The notes: generated by a model not told the origin, from the letters alone. A DNA stretch of 64,000 nt from JANXMY01 sp964251675 (GCA_964251675.1 CAXUKS010000016.1:20963-84962), one strand, 5' to 3'. Counted from the stretch's first letter, positions 39,787 through 49,111 are shown. Program-made: numbers and translations.

Positions 39787-40521
39787 ATGCAGGCAGAAAG
39801 AACCAACGTGAAGCGATCCAATCAGCCGAGGCAGCCCCTCCCTCTCCCCGAAGAAAACACTGAAAAAGAGAGCAGTGAAGGAGAAATCAGTGAAGAAGAG
39901 GAAAGGGAAGCTCTTGCTGAACCTGGTGAAGTCGCTCAAGGTCATCACTGGCTTCGGCATTTCGGCGTTTCTACAAGCCGCAGGACGGAGGCTGGAGCAA
40001 AAAACTCGAGTAAGAAAATCTTCGGTTCTGATGTCACTTCTCTGGGGAGCCTGGAAGCGGAAATTCTGGGCTTGCTTTGGGAGATCGGCAAGCCTGCCAA
40101 TGGGATGGATGTTGCTGAAGCTGCTCTTTACAGACGGCGGAGCCAGGGCCAGGAACCTATAGCTTTTTCTACTGTAAACACAACCCTTCGCCGACTTACC
40201 GATAAGGGGCTTCTCGCTAGTCAGAAGGGTGAAGCCCGAACACCGTACTACACTCCTACAGTCGGACGCGAAGAGATGGCAGCCCGCATTCTCAACAACG
40301 TCTCTCAAACCTTGCTTGGGCGGTCCCTTCACGGACTTATCCCTAAATTGGGCGGCGGCCTAAAGCAGAATGTGCCGGATAGCACTGCTGAACAAGAGGA
40401 ACTTGCTCGCCTGATGCAGGCACTTGAACAGGCGGCACAACCACCGCCCGCATCTTTGCCGCCTGCGAAACCGGAAACTTCCGGCTCTGAAACGATACAA
40501 TCCGACCCAGAAGTGAAATAG
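39787..40521 (+). CDS. BlaI/MecI-type transcriptional regulator
   Basis: 244 residues. The N-terminal 75 residues are Glu- and Lys-rich and look unstructured. The winged-helix domain spans about 80-155: LGSLEAEILGLLWEIGKPANGMDVAEAALYRRRSQGQEPIAFSTVNTTLRRLTDKGLLASQKGEARTPYYTPTVGREEM, the typical BlaI/MecI pattern. These repressors control genes until cleaved after a signal from an M56 sensor protease, which is encoded 117 bases downstream. The C-terminus is Pro/Ala-rich rather than the usual dimerisation helix. The TTG immediately before the ATG is an alternative start. The pair may control neighbouring genes such as the radical SAM cluster; that link is inferred. Confidence 0.8.
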   Translation: MQAERTNVKRSNQPRQPLPLPEENTEKESSEGEISEEEEREALAEPGEVAQGHHWLRHFGVSTSRRTEAGAKNSSKKIFGSDVTSLGSLEAEILGLLWEIGKPANGMDVAEAALYRRRSQGQEPIAFSTVNTTLRRLTDKGLLASQKGEARTPYYTPTVGREEMAARILNNVSQTLLGRSLHGLIPKLGGGLKQNVPDSTAEQEELARLMQALEQAAQPPPASLPPAKPETSGSETIQSDPEVK

Positions 40522-40637
40522 TGCAATTCCAAGTAGTGCGACTCCAAAAGCTGCGGAATGCTGGTAGTCGTGCTATTGAACGCTGGCTGTTCTAAAGCGG
40601 CGGGCCCGAACCTCGCGATTATCCTCTACTGGCAAAG

Positions 40638-41900
40638 ATGTACCCCTTACTTCGACATGTCTCTCTTTGTACCCACTGGTGCTCACATTTCTTGTTGCTG
40701 CTGTTCGCCCGCCACTGGATGATTGGCTTAACCAACCTCGGAGCAACAGCTCTCTTGGGACTGGGCCTTGTCCGTGCTGCCGAGCGCTGGCATCTGTTTG
40801 GAGCGGGCACACAGGTGATCCTATATCTGCGCCGAGGCGTTCTGTTAGTTGCTTTAGCCAAAGGTGCACTTTACTTGATCTTAGGAGAAAGTATGCGTGC
40901 TTCGGCGAATCACTGGTGGATCATCGGATTTCAATTTCCTGACCCTGCCGAGACTGCTGGTTTGCTGGTTCAGACCGGTTACTCCATCTGGCAACCCACG
41001 GAAATCTCGCACGAGGTGACTCAGGTACTGCTGGGAGTGGCGACTGTCTACCTTTTTCTGCGTGCCGTGCAGTTATTCCTGGCTCGCCGCGCCTTTGGCC
41101 TATGGATAAGCCTTGGTACGGGGCCGCCCTCTATTCGGTCAAGCATGCTCCTTGCACGTGCGGCAGATCGCCTTCGGCTGCCATTCTCCGCATCCCTTCC
41201 AGCCCTCGTTGAACTCGACCTGCCGGGTCAGAGCAGTCAGTTTATAACACCGATGTTGCTGGGTCTTGTGCGGCCAGTCTTGCTTCTTCCGCCGCAACTC
41301 TCGGAACTGCTTTCGGATGCGGAACTTGAAATGGTGCTGCGGCACGAACTTGCTCACCTGATCCGCCGAGATCATTGGTGGCGCTGGTTGCTCTTGTGGG
41401 TAACCGATGTGGGTGGACTCACTGTGCTTGCGTTCCGGCTGAAGGCGGTCGTTGTGGAGATCGAGGAGCGACTTTGTGACCGGCTGGCGGTTCAATCTCC
41501 TGAAGAAGCACTCTTGCTCGCAAGTGCATTGATGGTCGCCACACAGAGGTCCAGCGCAAATAGACAGGCGGATCCTGATCTTGATACCAAGCTAGCGATC
41601 TACCCTTTCGTTCCGCTGCTGTTCGGTGGTTACGGTACATCCTGGCAGCCTGCTATTCTGCAAGGGCGACTGGCTGGGTTGCTGGCCTGGAGCCAGGAAC
41701 TCGCAGCCTTAGAAGCCAGAAAGAAGTCAATTTTCTCGCTGAAGGAAAAACCTATTTCAGGGCGGGGAATCGACGCGGTGATTACGAGGCTCACGAGTTT
41801 CATCAAGCAGTTTTGCCGTTCCCTCATTGCTGCTTTCTTCTTTCTTCTGCTTGTTGTGATTTTATATGTCAAGGTTCACTTGACATTAAATCTCCAGTGA
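40638..41900 (+). CDS. M56 (BlaR1/MecR1-type) membrane metallopeptidase
   Basis: 420 residues. Several N-terminal membrane helices are followed by a cytoplasmic/membrane zincin domain with the HELAH motif at about 236-240 (LRHELAHLIRRDHWWRWLLLW) and IEERLCDRLAVQ downstream. A last helix (IAAFFFLLLVVILYV) closes the protein. There is no extracellular penicillin-binding sensor domain, so it is a short M56 form whose signal is unknown. It would cleave the BlaI-type repressor encoded just before it. The tail of the gene overlaps a promoter-like TTGACA...TATTTT directed at the next operon. Confidence 0.8.
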   Translation: MYPLLRHVSLCTHWCSHFLLLLFARHWMIGLTNLGATALLGLGLVRAAERWHLFGAGTQVILYLRRGVLLVALAKGALYLILGESMRASANHWWIIGFQFPDPAETAGLLVQTGYSIWQPTEISHEVTQVLLGVATVYLFLRAVQLFLARRAFGLWISLGTGPPSIRSSMLLARAADRLRLPFSASLPALVELDLPGQSSQFITPMLLGLVRPVLLLPPQLSELLSDAELEMVLRHELAHLIRRDHWWRWLLLWVTDVGGLTVLAFRLKAVVVEIEERLCDRLAVQSPEEALLLASALMVATQRSSANRQADPDLDTKLAIYPFVPLLFGGYGTSWQPAILQGRLAGLLAWSQELAALEARKKSIFSLKEKPISGRGIDAVITRLTSFIKQFCRSLIAAFFFLLLVVILYVKVHLTLNLQ

Positions 41901-41960
41901 TTTATTTTTTTGTTCTCTTTTTTACAAAAAGTTTTTATTTAATGTTTTTTGTGTTATAAT
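41880..41960 (+). promoter_or_regulatory. Promoter region of the radical SAM cluster
   Basis: Two candidates. TTGACA (41880-41885), 17 bp, TATTTT (41903-41908) overlaps the M56 stop codon. TGTTATAAT at 41952-41960 is an extended -10. The latter lies 47 bases before the small ORF and is the better placed. A T-rich stretch separates them. Confidence 0.55.
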
Positions 41961-42007
41961 GCGTTTAACAGCATCCCCGTAATTTTAGCAGGAGTGAGAA
42001 AACTCGC

Positions 42008-42220
42008 ATGTTGGCACTGAACAATACACAAGGACTTTGGGCCCGATCCGATTCGAGTGTTCCCAATGGGGTAGGTCATTCCATCAAGGAAACGGTTCCT
42101 ATTTGTTGTTGGAACGTGTGTGCTTCAATCCATCCGGCAAAGGCACCTCGCTCTGTCTCAAACGATTCAGGTATCTCCGGTGCTGAGCCTCTGAGCACCA
42201 ACGCTGGAGGGCAACACTGA
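42008..42220 (+). CDS. Candidate peptide precursor (70 aa) of a radical SAM system
   Basis: 70 residues: MLALNNTQGLWARSDSSVPN, then GVGHSIKETVPICCWNVCASIH and a Ser/Gly/Asn-rich tail. It starts under an extended -10 promoter with AGGAGTGAG upstream. Its stop overlaps the radical SAM start (TGATG), so the two are translationally coupled, as is common for RiPP precursors and their maturases. The three Cys of CCWNVC and the nearby Trp are possible modification targets. I do not recognise the family, and it could instead be a leader ORF or chance frame. Nothing else small is encoded near the enzyme. Confidence 0.45.
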   Translation: MLALNNTQGLWARSDSSVPNGVGHSIKETVPICCWNVCASIHPAKAPRSVSNDSGISGAEPLSTNAGGQH

Positions 42221-43827
42221 TGTCTTCCACGTTCTCACCGTCGGGATTGATCTACAGCCCTAGAATGGCTGTCGGTAAAGTTTCTCATGCTGAGACGCCT
42301 CTTTTCGTTACGCCGCACCATTTGACCAATCGACTCCTTGTGGAAACGGTTGGACCGGACATGCATCTGATCTTCAACCCGCTTTCTGGTGCAGTAGACC
42401 GCGTGGGAGACGATGAGCTCGTGTGGCTGCGACGCTTGCAAGATGGTGAAACTTTGCCTTTGACGGAGGCTGAACGGCTAGAGCTTTCAGAGCGTGCTTA
42501 CCTATTCGAGAACCCCGCTGCTGAAGAAGATTTCCTGGACCAGTGCGTCGCGGATGCCTGGGCACGGATGCAGACAGGCCAGCCCGATATCTATACGGTC
42601 TGCCCGACGCTTGCCTGCAACCTCGCCTGTGCGTACTGTTTCGAGGGAGACAGTTTGCTCGACAAGGCCCAGGGAGTCATGAGCGATACCCAAGTGGATG
42701 CCTTCTTTGAGGCGATTGCAGACCTGCGGCGCGGGCATCCGGCGGGGCAGGCTGCGGTTCCCTGGCTCTCGCTGTTCGGCGGCGAGCCGCTTCTGCCCAG
42801 TACGCAGCGGTGCGTCGCGCGGCTCCTGGCCGGGGCAGCTGACGGCGGCTTCCTGGTAGGGGCAACGACCAACGGCGTGAACGTCGTCCGGTTCGAGGGC
42901 CTGCTGCGCGAGTACGCGGACATCCTCGCCGTCTTCCAGATCACCCTGGACGGCCCGCAGGCGGTCCACGACGCCCGCCGCCACCGGCTCGGCGGGCAGG
43001 GGACGTTTGCGGAGATCGTGCGCGGCATCGACCTGCTGCTGGACCTCGGCGTCGACGTGGACCTGCGCGTCAACGTGGATGCGGCGAATCTCTCCAGCCT
43101 CCCCGAACTGGTGGACTTTCTTTTCGAGAAGGGCTGGAACGCCCGCCCTGAGCTGCAGCTTGCTCTCGCACTGGTCACCGACCACGGGGGCGGGGGATGC
43201 AGCAGCGGTGCCTCCCGTGCGTTGGGCGAGCTGGAAATGGTTCAGGCGATCCTGGAACAGATCGAGCGGCACCCGCGCATGGCCGAGGTCTGCCATCTGG
43301 GGTTTCTGCGGCATCTGGACTACCTGGTCAGCATCCTGGAGCCGGAGCACCATAGGACGCGGCGGGGCACCAGCCCTGCGCCCCGATATTGGTACTGCGA
43401 GGCGAGCACCGACCGGCAGTACGTCTTCACCCCGGAGGGCCTGATCTACAGCTGCACAGAGGCCGTCGGCAAGCCGTCCCACGCCATCGGGCGCTTCGAC
43501 CCGGCGCTCGAGCTGTGGCTCGAGCCGGCCCGCCAGTGGCAGGGGCGCACGATTCTCTCCCACCCCAAGTGCCGGTCGTGCCCGATCTCCACCCTGTGCG
43601 GCGGCGGATGCAACTTCGCGGCCCGTGAGCGGGTTGGGGCAGAGGGCAATCTGCTCCAGATTGCGGTCGGGGGGCGTGACCACCGACCGCCTACGGCTGG
43701 CGGATTGACCGAGCCGTTCTGCAATGCCGCAGAGGAAACCGTGCGCGCCTACCTCCGATACGCCGGGCGTCCGTCCGGACCCCTGGCGCCTTCCGGTCGA
43801 GTCTGTTCACCGATGCCCCAGGCCTGA
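42220..43827 (+). CDS. Radical SAM/SPASM enzyme
   Basis: 535 residues. The radical SAM cluster motif is C133-x3-C137-x2-C140 in CPTLACNLACAYCFEG. FGGEPLLP is the GGE SAM-binding motif, and ITLDGPQAVHDARRH follows. The C-terminal SPASM domain (about 390-470) has WYCEAS, IYSCTEAVGKPSH, CRSCPISTLCGGGCNF, with auxiliary cluster ligands present. Members of this group modify peptides or proteins (thioether or other cross-links). The first ~27 residues (SPSGLIYSPRMAVGKVSHAE) look like a copy of its own SPASM segment TPEGLIYSCTEAVGKPSHAI and are probably a fused remnant; natural starts may lie later. It is coupled to the small ORF upstream and precedes a peroxidase. Confidence 0.85.
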   Translation: MSSTFSPSGLIYSPRMAVGKVSHAETPLFVTPHHLTNRLLVETVGPDMHLIFNPLSGAVDRVGDDELVWLRRLQDGETLPLTEAERLELSERAYLFENPAAEEDFLDQCVADAWARMQTGQPDIYTVCPTLACNLACAYCFEGDSLLDKAQGVMSDTQVDAFFEAIADLRRGHPAGQAAVPWLSLFGGEPLLPSTQRCVARLLAGAADGGFLVGATTNGVNVVRFEGLLREYADILAVFQITLDGPQAVHDARRHRLGGQGTFAEIVRGIDLLLDLGVDVDLRVNVDAANLSSLPELVDFLFEKGWNARPELQLALALVTDHGGGGCSSGASRALGELEMVQAILEQIERHPRMAEVCHLGFLRHLDYLVSILEPEHHRTRRGTSPAPRYWYCEASTDRQYVFTPEGLIYSCTEAVGKPSHAIGRFDPALELWLEPARQWQGRTILSHPKCRSCPISTLCGGGCNFAARERVGAEGNLLQIAVGGRDHRPPTAGGLTEPFCNAAEETVRAYLRYAGRPSGPLAPSGRVCSPMPQA

Positions 43828-44032
43828 AGGCAACCCGGAGGGAGCGCCAACCCGAGATACTCGGCGGAGCCTCTGTGGAACGGCCCCGCAGCAATGAGGC
43901 CCTACAGCAAGGCTGACCAATATTTCACAGATCCGTCTGGAGAATTCAGCCTTTTCAAATGGATGCTGCATCAGACCAACCACAAAAGACCAACCGCAAG
44001 GCAATATTGAGGCAATATGAAGGGGATAAGAC

Positions 44033-45744
44033 ATGACCACAACGATGCCGGCCCGCGAAGTGCCGTTCTCGCTGTTGCGACGTAACGAAGACGATCCCAC
44101 CCGGCCATCCGTTCGAGATGAACCGGTGCTGGACATTGCCAATATTCAGGGCAACCTTATCGGCTTTAACAAAGACCACCAGACCCTGCTCTTTCTGAGG
44201 ATTTCCTCGCCCACTGCCTGCAAACGGTGGCTGAGTCGCCTGAAGCCCTCCGTCGCCACGGCCGAAGAAGTTCTGGCCTTCAACCGCCTGTTCAAAGCCA
44301 TCCGCCGCCGCCGGGGCGCGGAGACGGGGGCGGTGCAGGCTACCTGGGTCAACCTCGCCTTCTCGTTCCAGGGACTTTCCCTGCTCAGCCCCGAGGCCCC
44401 AAGCTTCTTAGACCCGTCGTTCCGCGCCGGCATGGCCGCCCAGTCGCCGCTGCTGGGTGACCCGACCGGTCCCGACCGCGAAGGCTGCGCTAGCAACTGG
44501 GTGATCGGCGGCCCCGGCAATGAGGCCGACATCGTGCTGATCGTGGCGAGTGACGACGCGGACCACCTGCGGGCCGAGGTCGGGCGGCTGGAGGACACCA
44601 TCTACGCCCCCCGCCTGCCGGACGGGACGCGCGTCCACAGCGGGGTGCAGATCCTCTACAAGCAGCACGCCGCCACCCTGCCGCCCCCGCACGTCGGCCA
44701 CGAGCACTTCGGCTTCTTGGACGGCGTCTCCCAGCCCGCGCTGCGGGGCCGCCTCTCCGACGACACCACGGACGTGCTGACGCTGCGCCAAAACCCGAAC
44801 GACCGCAATCAGGGCAAGCCCGGTCAGGACCTGCTTTGGCCCGGCGAGTTCGTCTTCGGATATCAGGGGCAGGACCCGAACGGGGAGGACAAGGATCAGC
44901 CGGGTGAGGAATCTGTCGCCGGCCCCTCCTGGGGTAAGGACGGATCGTTCCTGGTGATCCGGCGGCTACGCCAAGACGTGCCGCTCTTCCACCAGGCCAT
45001 GCAGACGGCGGCGTCCCAGATCAACTTGGCCCCGAAAGTGTTCGCCGCTAAGTGCGTCGGGCGCTGGCCCAGCGGCGCCCCCATCCTGCGCGCGGCGAAC
45101 GCGGACGACCTGGCTCTGGGCGACGACGACTGCGCCAACAACCACTTCGAGTTCCAGGACGGCTCGCAGCCGATCCACCACGGCATTAACCAGAGCGACC
45201 TGGACTGCCACGATGAGACCAATGCCTCTCAGGGGGACTCAACCGGCCAGAAGTGTCCCTTCGCCGGCCACATCCGTAAGGTCTATCCGCGCGATGACGT
45301 TCATACACCCGGCACAATCCCGCCGGGCTATGCGGCATCCAGTGGGGCGACCCTGCCGCTGGGGGAGGTGGACACGCAGACGCACCGCCTGCTGCGCCGG
45401 GGCATCCCGTTCGGGTCGCCCTACCCGCTGTCCGAGGACGCCCCGGAGGCGGACTCGGGTGACCGGGGGCTGATGTTCTTGTCTTACCAGACGTCAATCG
45501 TGCGCCAGTTTGAGTTTGTCACCAGGAGCTGGGTCAATGATCCCGACTTCAAGGACGGGGCGGCCGGACATGACCCGATCATTGGCCAGAACGGGGCCGA
45601 CCCCGCACGCGGACGTTCCAGGTTCCGCTGGCGGACGGCACCGCGCCCATCGTGAGTTTCGCCGATGAATGGGTTATTCCCACGGGCGGGGGGTACTTTT
45701 TCGCCCCCTCAATCAGTGCTCTGGAGGCCATTACGAGCGAATAA
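44033..45744 (+). CDS. Dyp-type peroxidase (C-terminal frameshift)
   Basis: The haem-peroxidase features are clear. The family motif GFLDGVSQP (GxxDG) lies near residue 226. CPFAGHIRKVYPRDD carries the proximal His near 412, with LLRRGIPFG and GLMFLSYQTSIVRQFEFV after it. The open frame as sequenced ends at 45655 with an odd tail (RSRFRWRTAPRPS). One lost base near 45612 is the likely cause: the next frame gives TFQVPLADGTAPIVSFADEWVIPTGGGYFFAPSISAL and a stop at 45744, the normal family end. There is no signal peptide. It lies 205 bases after the radical SAM gene, so oxidation of the same peptide is possible but unproven. Confidence 0.8.
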
Positions 45745-46181
45745 CATCCCCTCCGATTGGCAAGCGCCTGAGTCAAATATCCTCACGCAGTTCTGATGGT
45801 TACCCACGCAGGTTCATAGCCTACTTCGATCTGGCATCAGATATAGAGTATGTTGAGCCAACGTGGGTCAGGAGAGGTTCCACAAAGGAGCGTTTGCGGG
45901 ATGGCTTGTTCAGATTGGTAGCTCATTTTTTTATGGAAATACGAATTTCTTTTGCGTGATTTTGGTGAAAAACTGCCTGTTGTATTTCTGAGATCTAGCT
46001 AAAAAACAAATTGAAAAATAGTTTGTAATTTTTTAAAAAAACACTATCTTTTTTCGATTCTTCATGTTATGATTGTCTATCTGCTCTTTCAAAGCAATCA
46101 GCAGACAGACATTATGTTTGAATCTCATCGGGTGTCATTCCCCGAGCTCGCTTCGTTACAGACTTTGTTACTGTGGCCGTT
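45745..46181. other. AT-rich gene-free stretch
   Basis: No gene is supported. The stretch 45990-46060 is strongly AT-rich with runs of A and T, possibly a promoter or terminator remnant. It ends in an IS630-type transposase fragment. Confidence 0.4.
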
Positions 46182-46394
46182 TCAGCGGACATTTCTTAGC
46201 GGCGGCTCGCCGCCGCAATCTGCCCAATATCTCGGGGCTTGCCCCGTCAGGAATTTCATTGGTTCTTCGTCTGCTAGAAGTAGAATGCGAGCGCGTTTAC
46301 GTTCACGCTCGGAATGGCGTTGGGACTTGCTCCAACGGGTAAGTTCTTCACGCTGAGTTTCGGTCAAAGATACATGATATTTTTTCGCAGACAT
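46182..46394 (-). pseudogene. IS630-type transposase N-terminal fragment
   Basis: 70 codons: MSAKKYHVSLTETQREELTRWSKSQRHSERERKRARILLLADE is the N-terminal helix-turn-helix start of IS630-family transposases. After ~43 residues the sequence stops matching and soon ends. The DDE domain is absent. Overlaps the start region of the DsbA-like gene on the other strand. Confidence 0.65.
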
Positions 46395-47181
46395 GGATCA
46401 GCCTCCTGAGACTTATCCATTCTACTATGAAAGAACACTAGAAGATTATTTTGCACTGTCTTTTTTGCTGACCTCAAACTGGCGCTCCTCCTGGTTGAAG
46501 CTTGATACATACTATTTTTATGAAAGGCAATTAACTGGTTTGAACCTAAGAAAGAAATTTATAGGTATTGATAAAGAAATCGCAATCAATCTCATTTTAG
46601 TGAGTATGACGTTAGTTTTTCTTGTGCTGATTGCCGTTGGGGAGTACTATCACAGGCAGGCAGATGCTGTCTACATGAAGTCGCTGGATATGTCAGTGCC
46701 TTCTAGCCTTCTGATAGGACGCCGGACGAACTTTCTGGGGCGTGCGGACGCCCGTTACACTTTGGTAGAATTTGCGGACTATCAATGTCCGCCCTGCCGA
46801 AGTATCAGCCCGGCTATCCGGCAGATTTTACATCAGTATCCCAATGTAAAATTCGATTTTCGTAACTATCCGCTTACACAAATCCATCCAATGGCTATGG
46901 CTATGGCGATCTCAGCCGAGTCGGCTAGGGTACACGGTCAGTTTTGGCAAGTCCATGACCTACTGATGGAGGCTAATCCCGATAATCTCAATTCTACTAC
47001 ACTGGTAAGGAGCCATTTGACAATTAAAGAGAAGAAGGAGGTAATTGATAGGATTAGAGCCGATATGAAATTAGGCGACCAGATAGGCATCAGAGGAACG
47101 CCGACGCTTATCCTCTGTACACCTGAGGGAAAAACAATACGTCTACCGGACACAAGTCTAATTGGTCAGTATGTCCACTAA
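46393..47181 (+). CDS. DsbA-like thiol oxidoreductase, membrane anchored
   Basis: Up to 262 residues. The thioredoxin-like domain carries CPPC at 132-135 (EFADYQCPPCRSISPAIRQIL). It also has FRNYPLTQIHPMAMAMAISAESARVHGQFWQVHDLLME and the cis-Pro loop GIRGTPTLIL, as in DsbA/thioredoxin_4 proteins. One membrane helix (INLILVSMTLVFLVLIAVGEYY, about 65-86) precedes it, so the domain faces outside. The first ~60 residues overlap an IS fragment and the start is uncertain; an internal ATG near 46609 is possible. The next gene encodes a secreted protein with ten Cys, a likely folding client. Confidence 0.75.
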   Translation: MDQPPETYPFYYERTLEDYFALSFLLTSNWRSSWLKLDTYYFYERQLTGLNLRKKFIGIDKEIAINLILVSMTLVFLVLIAVGEYYHRQADAVYMKSLDMSVPSSLLIGRRTNFLGRADARYTLVEFADYQCPPCRSISPAIRQILHQYPNVKFDFRNYPLTQIHPMAMAMAISAESARVHGQFWQVHDLLMEANPDNLNSTTLVRSHLTIKEKKEVIDRIRADMKLGDQIGIRGTPTLILCTPEGKTIRLPDTSLIGQYVH

Positions 47182-47233
47182 ACCAAGCGAGAAATGTACT
47201 CCATAGATCGCAAATAAGGAATAACAAAGTAAG

Positions 47234-47617
47234 ATGAAGAACAGCATGATAAAAGTAAGCATCCCTTTTGTCCTCATGACAATGCTTGCAAGCTCTATCT
47301 CTGCTTGGGCTAACTGTCCAGGTGATGGGTCTGGGGAAACTGGCGGCGTACTCACCGCTTGCTCTACACAAACAGACACCTCTAGCCCCAAATGTGCGCA
47401 AGGCGGCAATGGTGGTAACGCTTGCCAGCTTTTGACTTACACGCAGAGCTTTTGCTGCGGTACGGGTATGAGTGGCGGCTGTGAGTCGGTGCAAAAAACC
47501 CTGACGGCGACTAGCCAGTCTGGAACTTGTGGCAGGGTTAATAACATAAACCAGTGCATTGCCAGCTCAAAGCCGCTCACAAGCACCTCCTCCGTTCAAG
47601 GATATAGCTGTCAATAG
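47234..47617 (+). CDS. Secreted Cys-rich protein
   Basis: 127 residues. A signal peptide is clear: MKNSMIKVSIPFVLMTMLASSISAWA|NCPGDG. The mature ~100 residues contain ten Cys (an even number, including one CC pair) among Gly, Ser and Thr, and no large hydrophobic core. This suggests a small disulphide-stabilised extracellular protein. It follows the DsbA-like gene by 53 bases, and oxidative folding by that enzyme is the natural inference. I do not recognise the family. A 10-bp stem-loop (GGTCACACTT/AAGTGTGACC) at 47630-47659 follows, but with only a weak T-tract. Confidence 0.7.
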   Translation: MKNSMIKVSIPFVLMTMLASSISAWANCPGDGSGETGGVLTACSTQTDTSSPKCAQGGNGGNACQLLTYTQSFCCGTGMSGGCESVQKTLTATSQSGTCGRVNNINQCIASSKPLTSTSSVQGYSCQ

Positions 47618-47629
47618 CATATATTCTAG

Positions 47630-47659
47630 GGTCACACTTTCGACATCGGAAGTGTGACC
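47630..47659 (+). terminator. Stem-loop after the Cys-rich gene
   Basis: GGTCACACTT and AAGTGTGACC form a perfect 10-bp stem with a 10-base loop. The following TCTGCTTTG is a poor T-tract, so it may attenuate rather than stop transcription into the next gene. Confidence 0.5.
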
Positions 47660-47687
47660 TCTGCTTTGCGTAAAGGGTAAGAAAAAG

Positions 47688-48770
47688 TTGAACGTGACGC
47701 AATTAAAATCCTTATTGCAAGTACTTGCAACACTCACAGTACTTGCAGCACTCACACTGTTGAATGGGGCTATTGTCCAAGCACAGCCAGTAATACTCAC
47801 CGCAACGTATAATTATACCTTGACTAAGGTAACGGGCGGCAAGACCACGCATGAGGATTCTGTCATTCAAGTCGAACGTAATGACAATACTGTTCGAATT
47901 ACTCATGCGACAACAGACTCGTTGCTCAATGACTATCGTTTCAAGGAGACATTCTTCTATACAGATGACTGGACGTTGGAGTTTCTAGAAAACTGTCAGC
48001 TCAAGTCTGGGACCGACTATAAACCTTTATCTGCCTCAAGCCCCTCTCTTTGGTCCCGCCCGATTAATTCTATCTACTATTTTCAGTCCTGTGTCTTAAG
48101 CCAAGATCTTAATCCGGTTGAGAACGTCCTAATCGCGGGTTTGGACCCACACAAACTTTTTAATACGAAATCGTGGAAAGGTTCTAGACCCGAAGAACGT
48201 GTCACGAGTACGTTTTCCGACGGCCTCTTCATCAAAGGGCTGAACTCTGAAGGCATTTGCGACCTGACGTTTGATGGGTCGCGCATCAAGCAAGTAGCCA
48301 TAAGCGACGCTAAAAAAGAATTTACTGAAACATACATAGTGGCTGGATATAGACAAGTCGGTGGAACAGAGATTCCGGTTGATCTGCGGTACGACTATCG
48401 AGACAACGATGGTAACACGCAAACAGCTAGGCTGGCGCTCCAGGGAGCGTCGGGAACCTGTGCAGAATTGAAGGCGGTTCTTCCACCAACCAAAGTTGTC
48501 AATGACTACCGCCTCAACGGGCCAGATTTAACTCTGATGCGTATGTCGTTGCAACCCATTCCACAGTTCGTTAATTATTATTGGTCAGGCACTCCTTGCT
48601 CTTTAGATCAGCTCCGCCATTCCAAGAATGGTTTTGTTTCAACACAGCCCGATAAGCAGCAATCAAGAACCTTTACCTCTATTGTGATGATTGCCGTGTC
48701 AGTGCTGGCGGGCTGTTGCATACGTTTAGCTGTATTATTCCGACGGCGGCGGGCTACTGCCTTGAGCTAA
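47688..48770 (+). CDS. Exported protein with C-terminal membrane anchor
   Basis: 360 residues from a TTG (or the GTG two codons on). A signal sequence (LLQVLATLTVLAALTLLNGAIVQA|QPV) is followed by a beta-rich ectodomain (TATYNYTLTKVTGGKTTHEDSVIQVERNDNTVRIT). The C-terminus has one helix (FTSIVMIAVSVLAGCCIRLAVLF) and an Arg cluster (RRRRATALS). That tripartite end resembles sorting-type anchors, though no clear LPxTG or PEP motif precedes it. Function is unknown. It is third in the DsbA-like/Cys-rich group and likely part of the same cell-surface system. Confidence 0.6.
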   Translation: MNVTQLKSLLQVLATLTVLAALTLLNGAIVQAQPVILTATYNYTLTKVTGGKTTHEDSVIQVERNDNTVRITHATTDSLLNDYRFKETFFYTDDWTLEFLENCQLKSGTDYKPLSASSPSLWSRPINSIYYFQSCVLSQDLNPVENVLIAGLDPHKLFNTKSWKGSRPEERVTSTFSDGLFIKGLNSEGICDLTFDGSRIKQVAISDAKKEFTETYIVAGYRQVGGTEIPVDLRYDYRDNDGNTQTARLALQGASGTCAELKAVLPPTKVVNDYRLNGPDLTLMRMSLQPIPQFVNYYWSGTPCSLDQLRHSKNGFVSTQPDKQQSRTFTSIVMIAVSVLAGCCIRLAVLFRRRRATALS

Positions 48771-48785
48771 GATAGACTTTATCCA

Positions 48786-49108
48786 TTAGTTTGCGTAATA
48801 GAGTGCCTCCGTGAGAGGCTCTAGCCATCGGGCCAGAGGCTTTTGCATTTCGGGTTCACACGGCGATATGTAAAAACGGTGCTGCCAGAGACGCAGCCGT
48901 ACTAAAGCTAAAGCATCCGAGAAGGTCGGCTTGTCCTTGATATACCAAGCGGTTCGCCGAGCGGGCTGTTTGTCCATGTGTAGATAAGTCAACAGCGTCA
49001 CTAGAGAGAATAAGCCCAACAGAGCAGCTGTGGTTCGCGCGATGGTTTGATCATTCCATTGCCGCTGGGTCTCCACCCCCAAATGGGTACGCACCAGCTG
49101 GAACGTTA
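48786..49108 (-). pseudogene. IS4-like transposase C-terminal fragment
   Basis: About 106 codons: LVRTHLGVETQRQWNDQTIARTTAALLGLFSLVTLL resembles the C-terminal region of IS4-type DDE transposases. The reading frame runs unbroken into the left end of the IS3 element at 49112, where it is cut. The matching upstream part is not found on the other side of that IS, so a deletion also occurred. Confidence 0.6.
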
Positions 49109-49111
49109 TAA

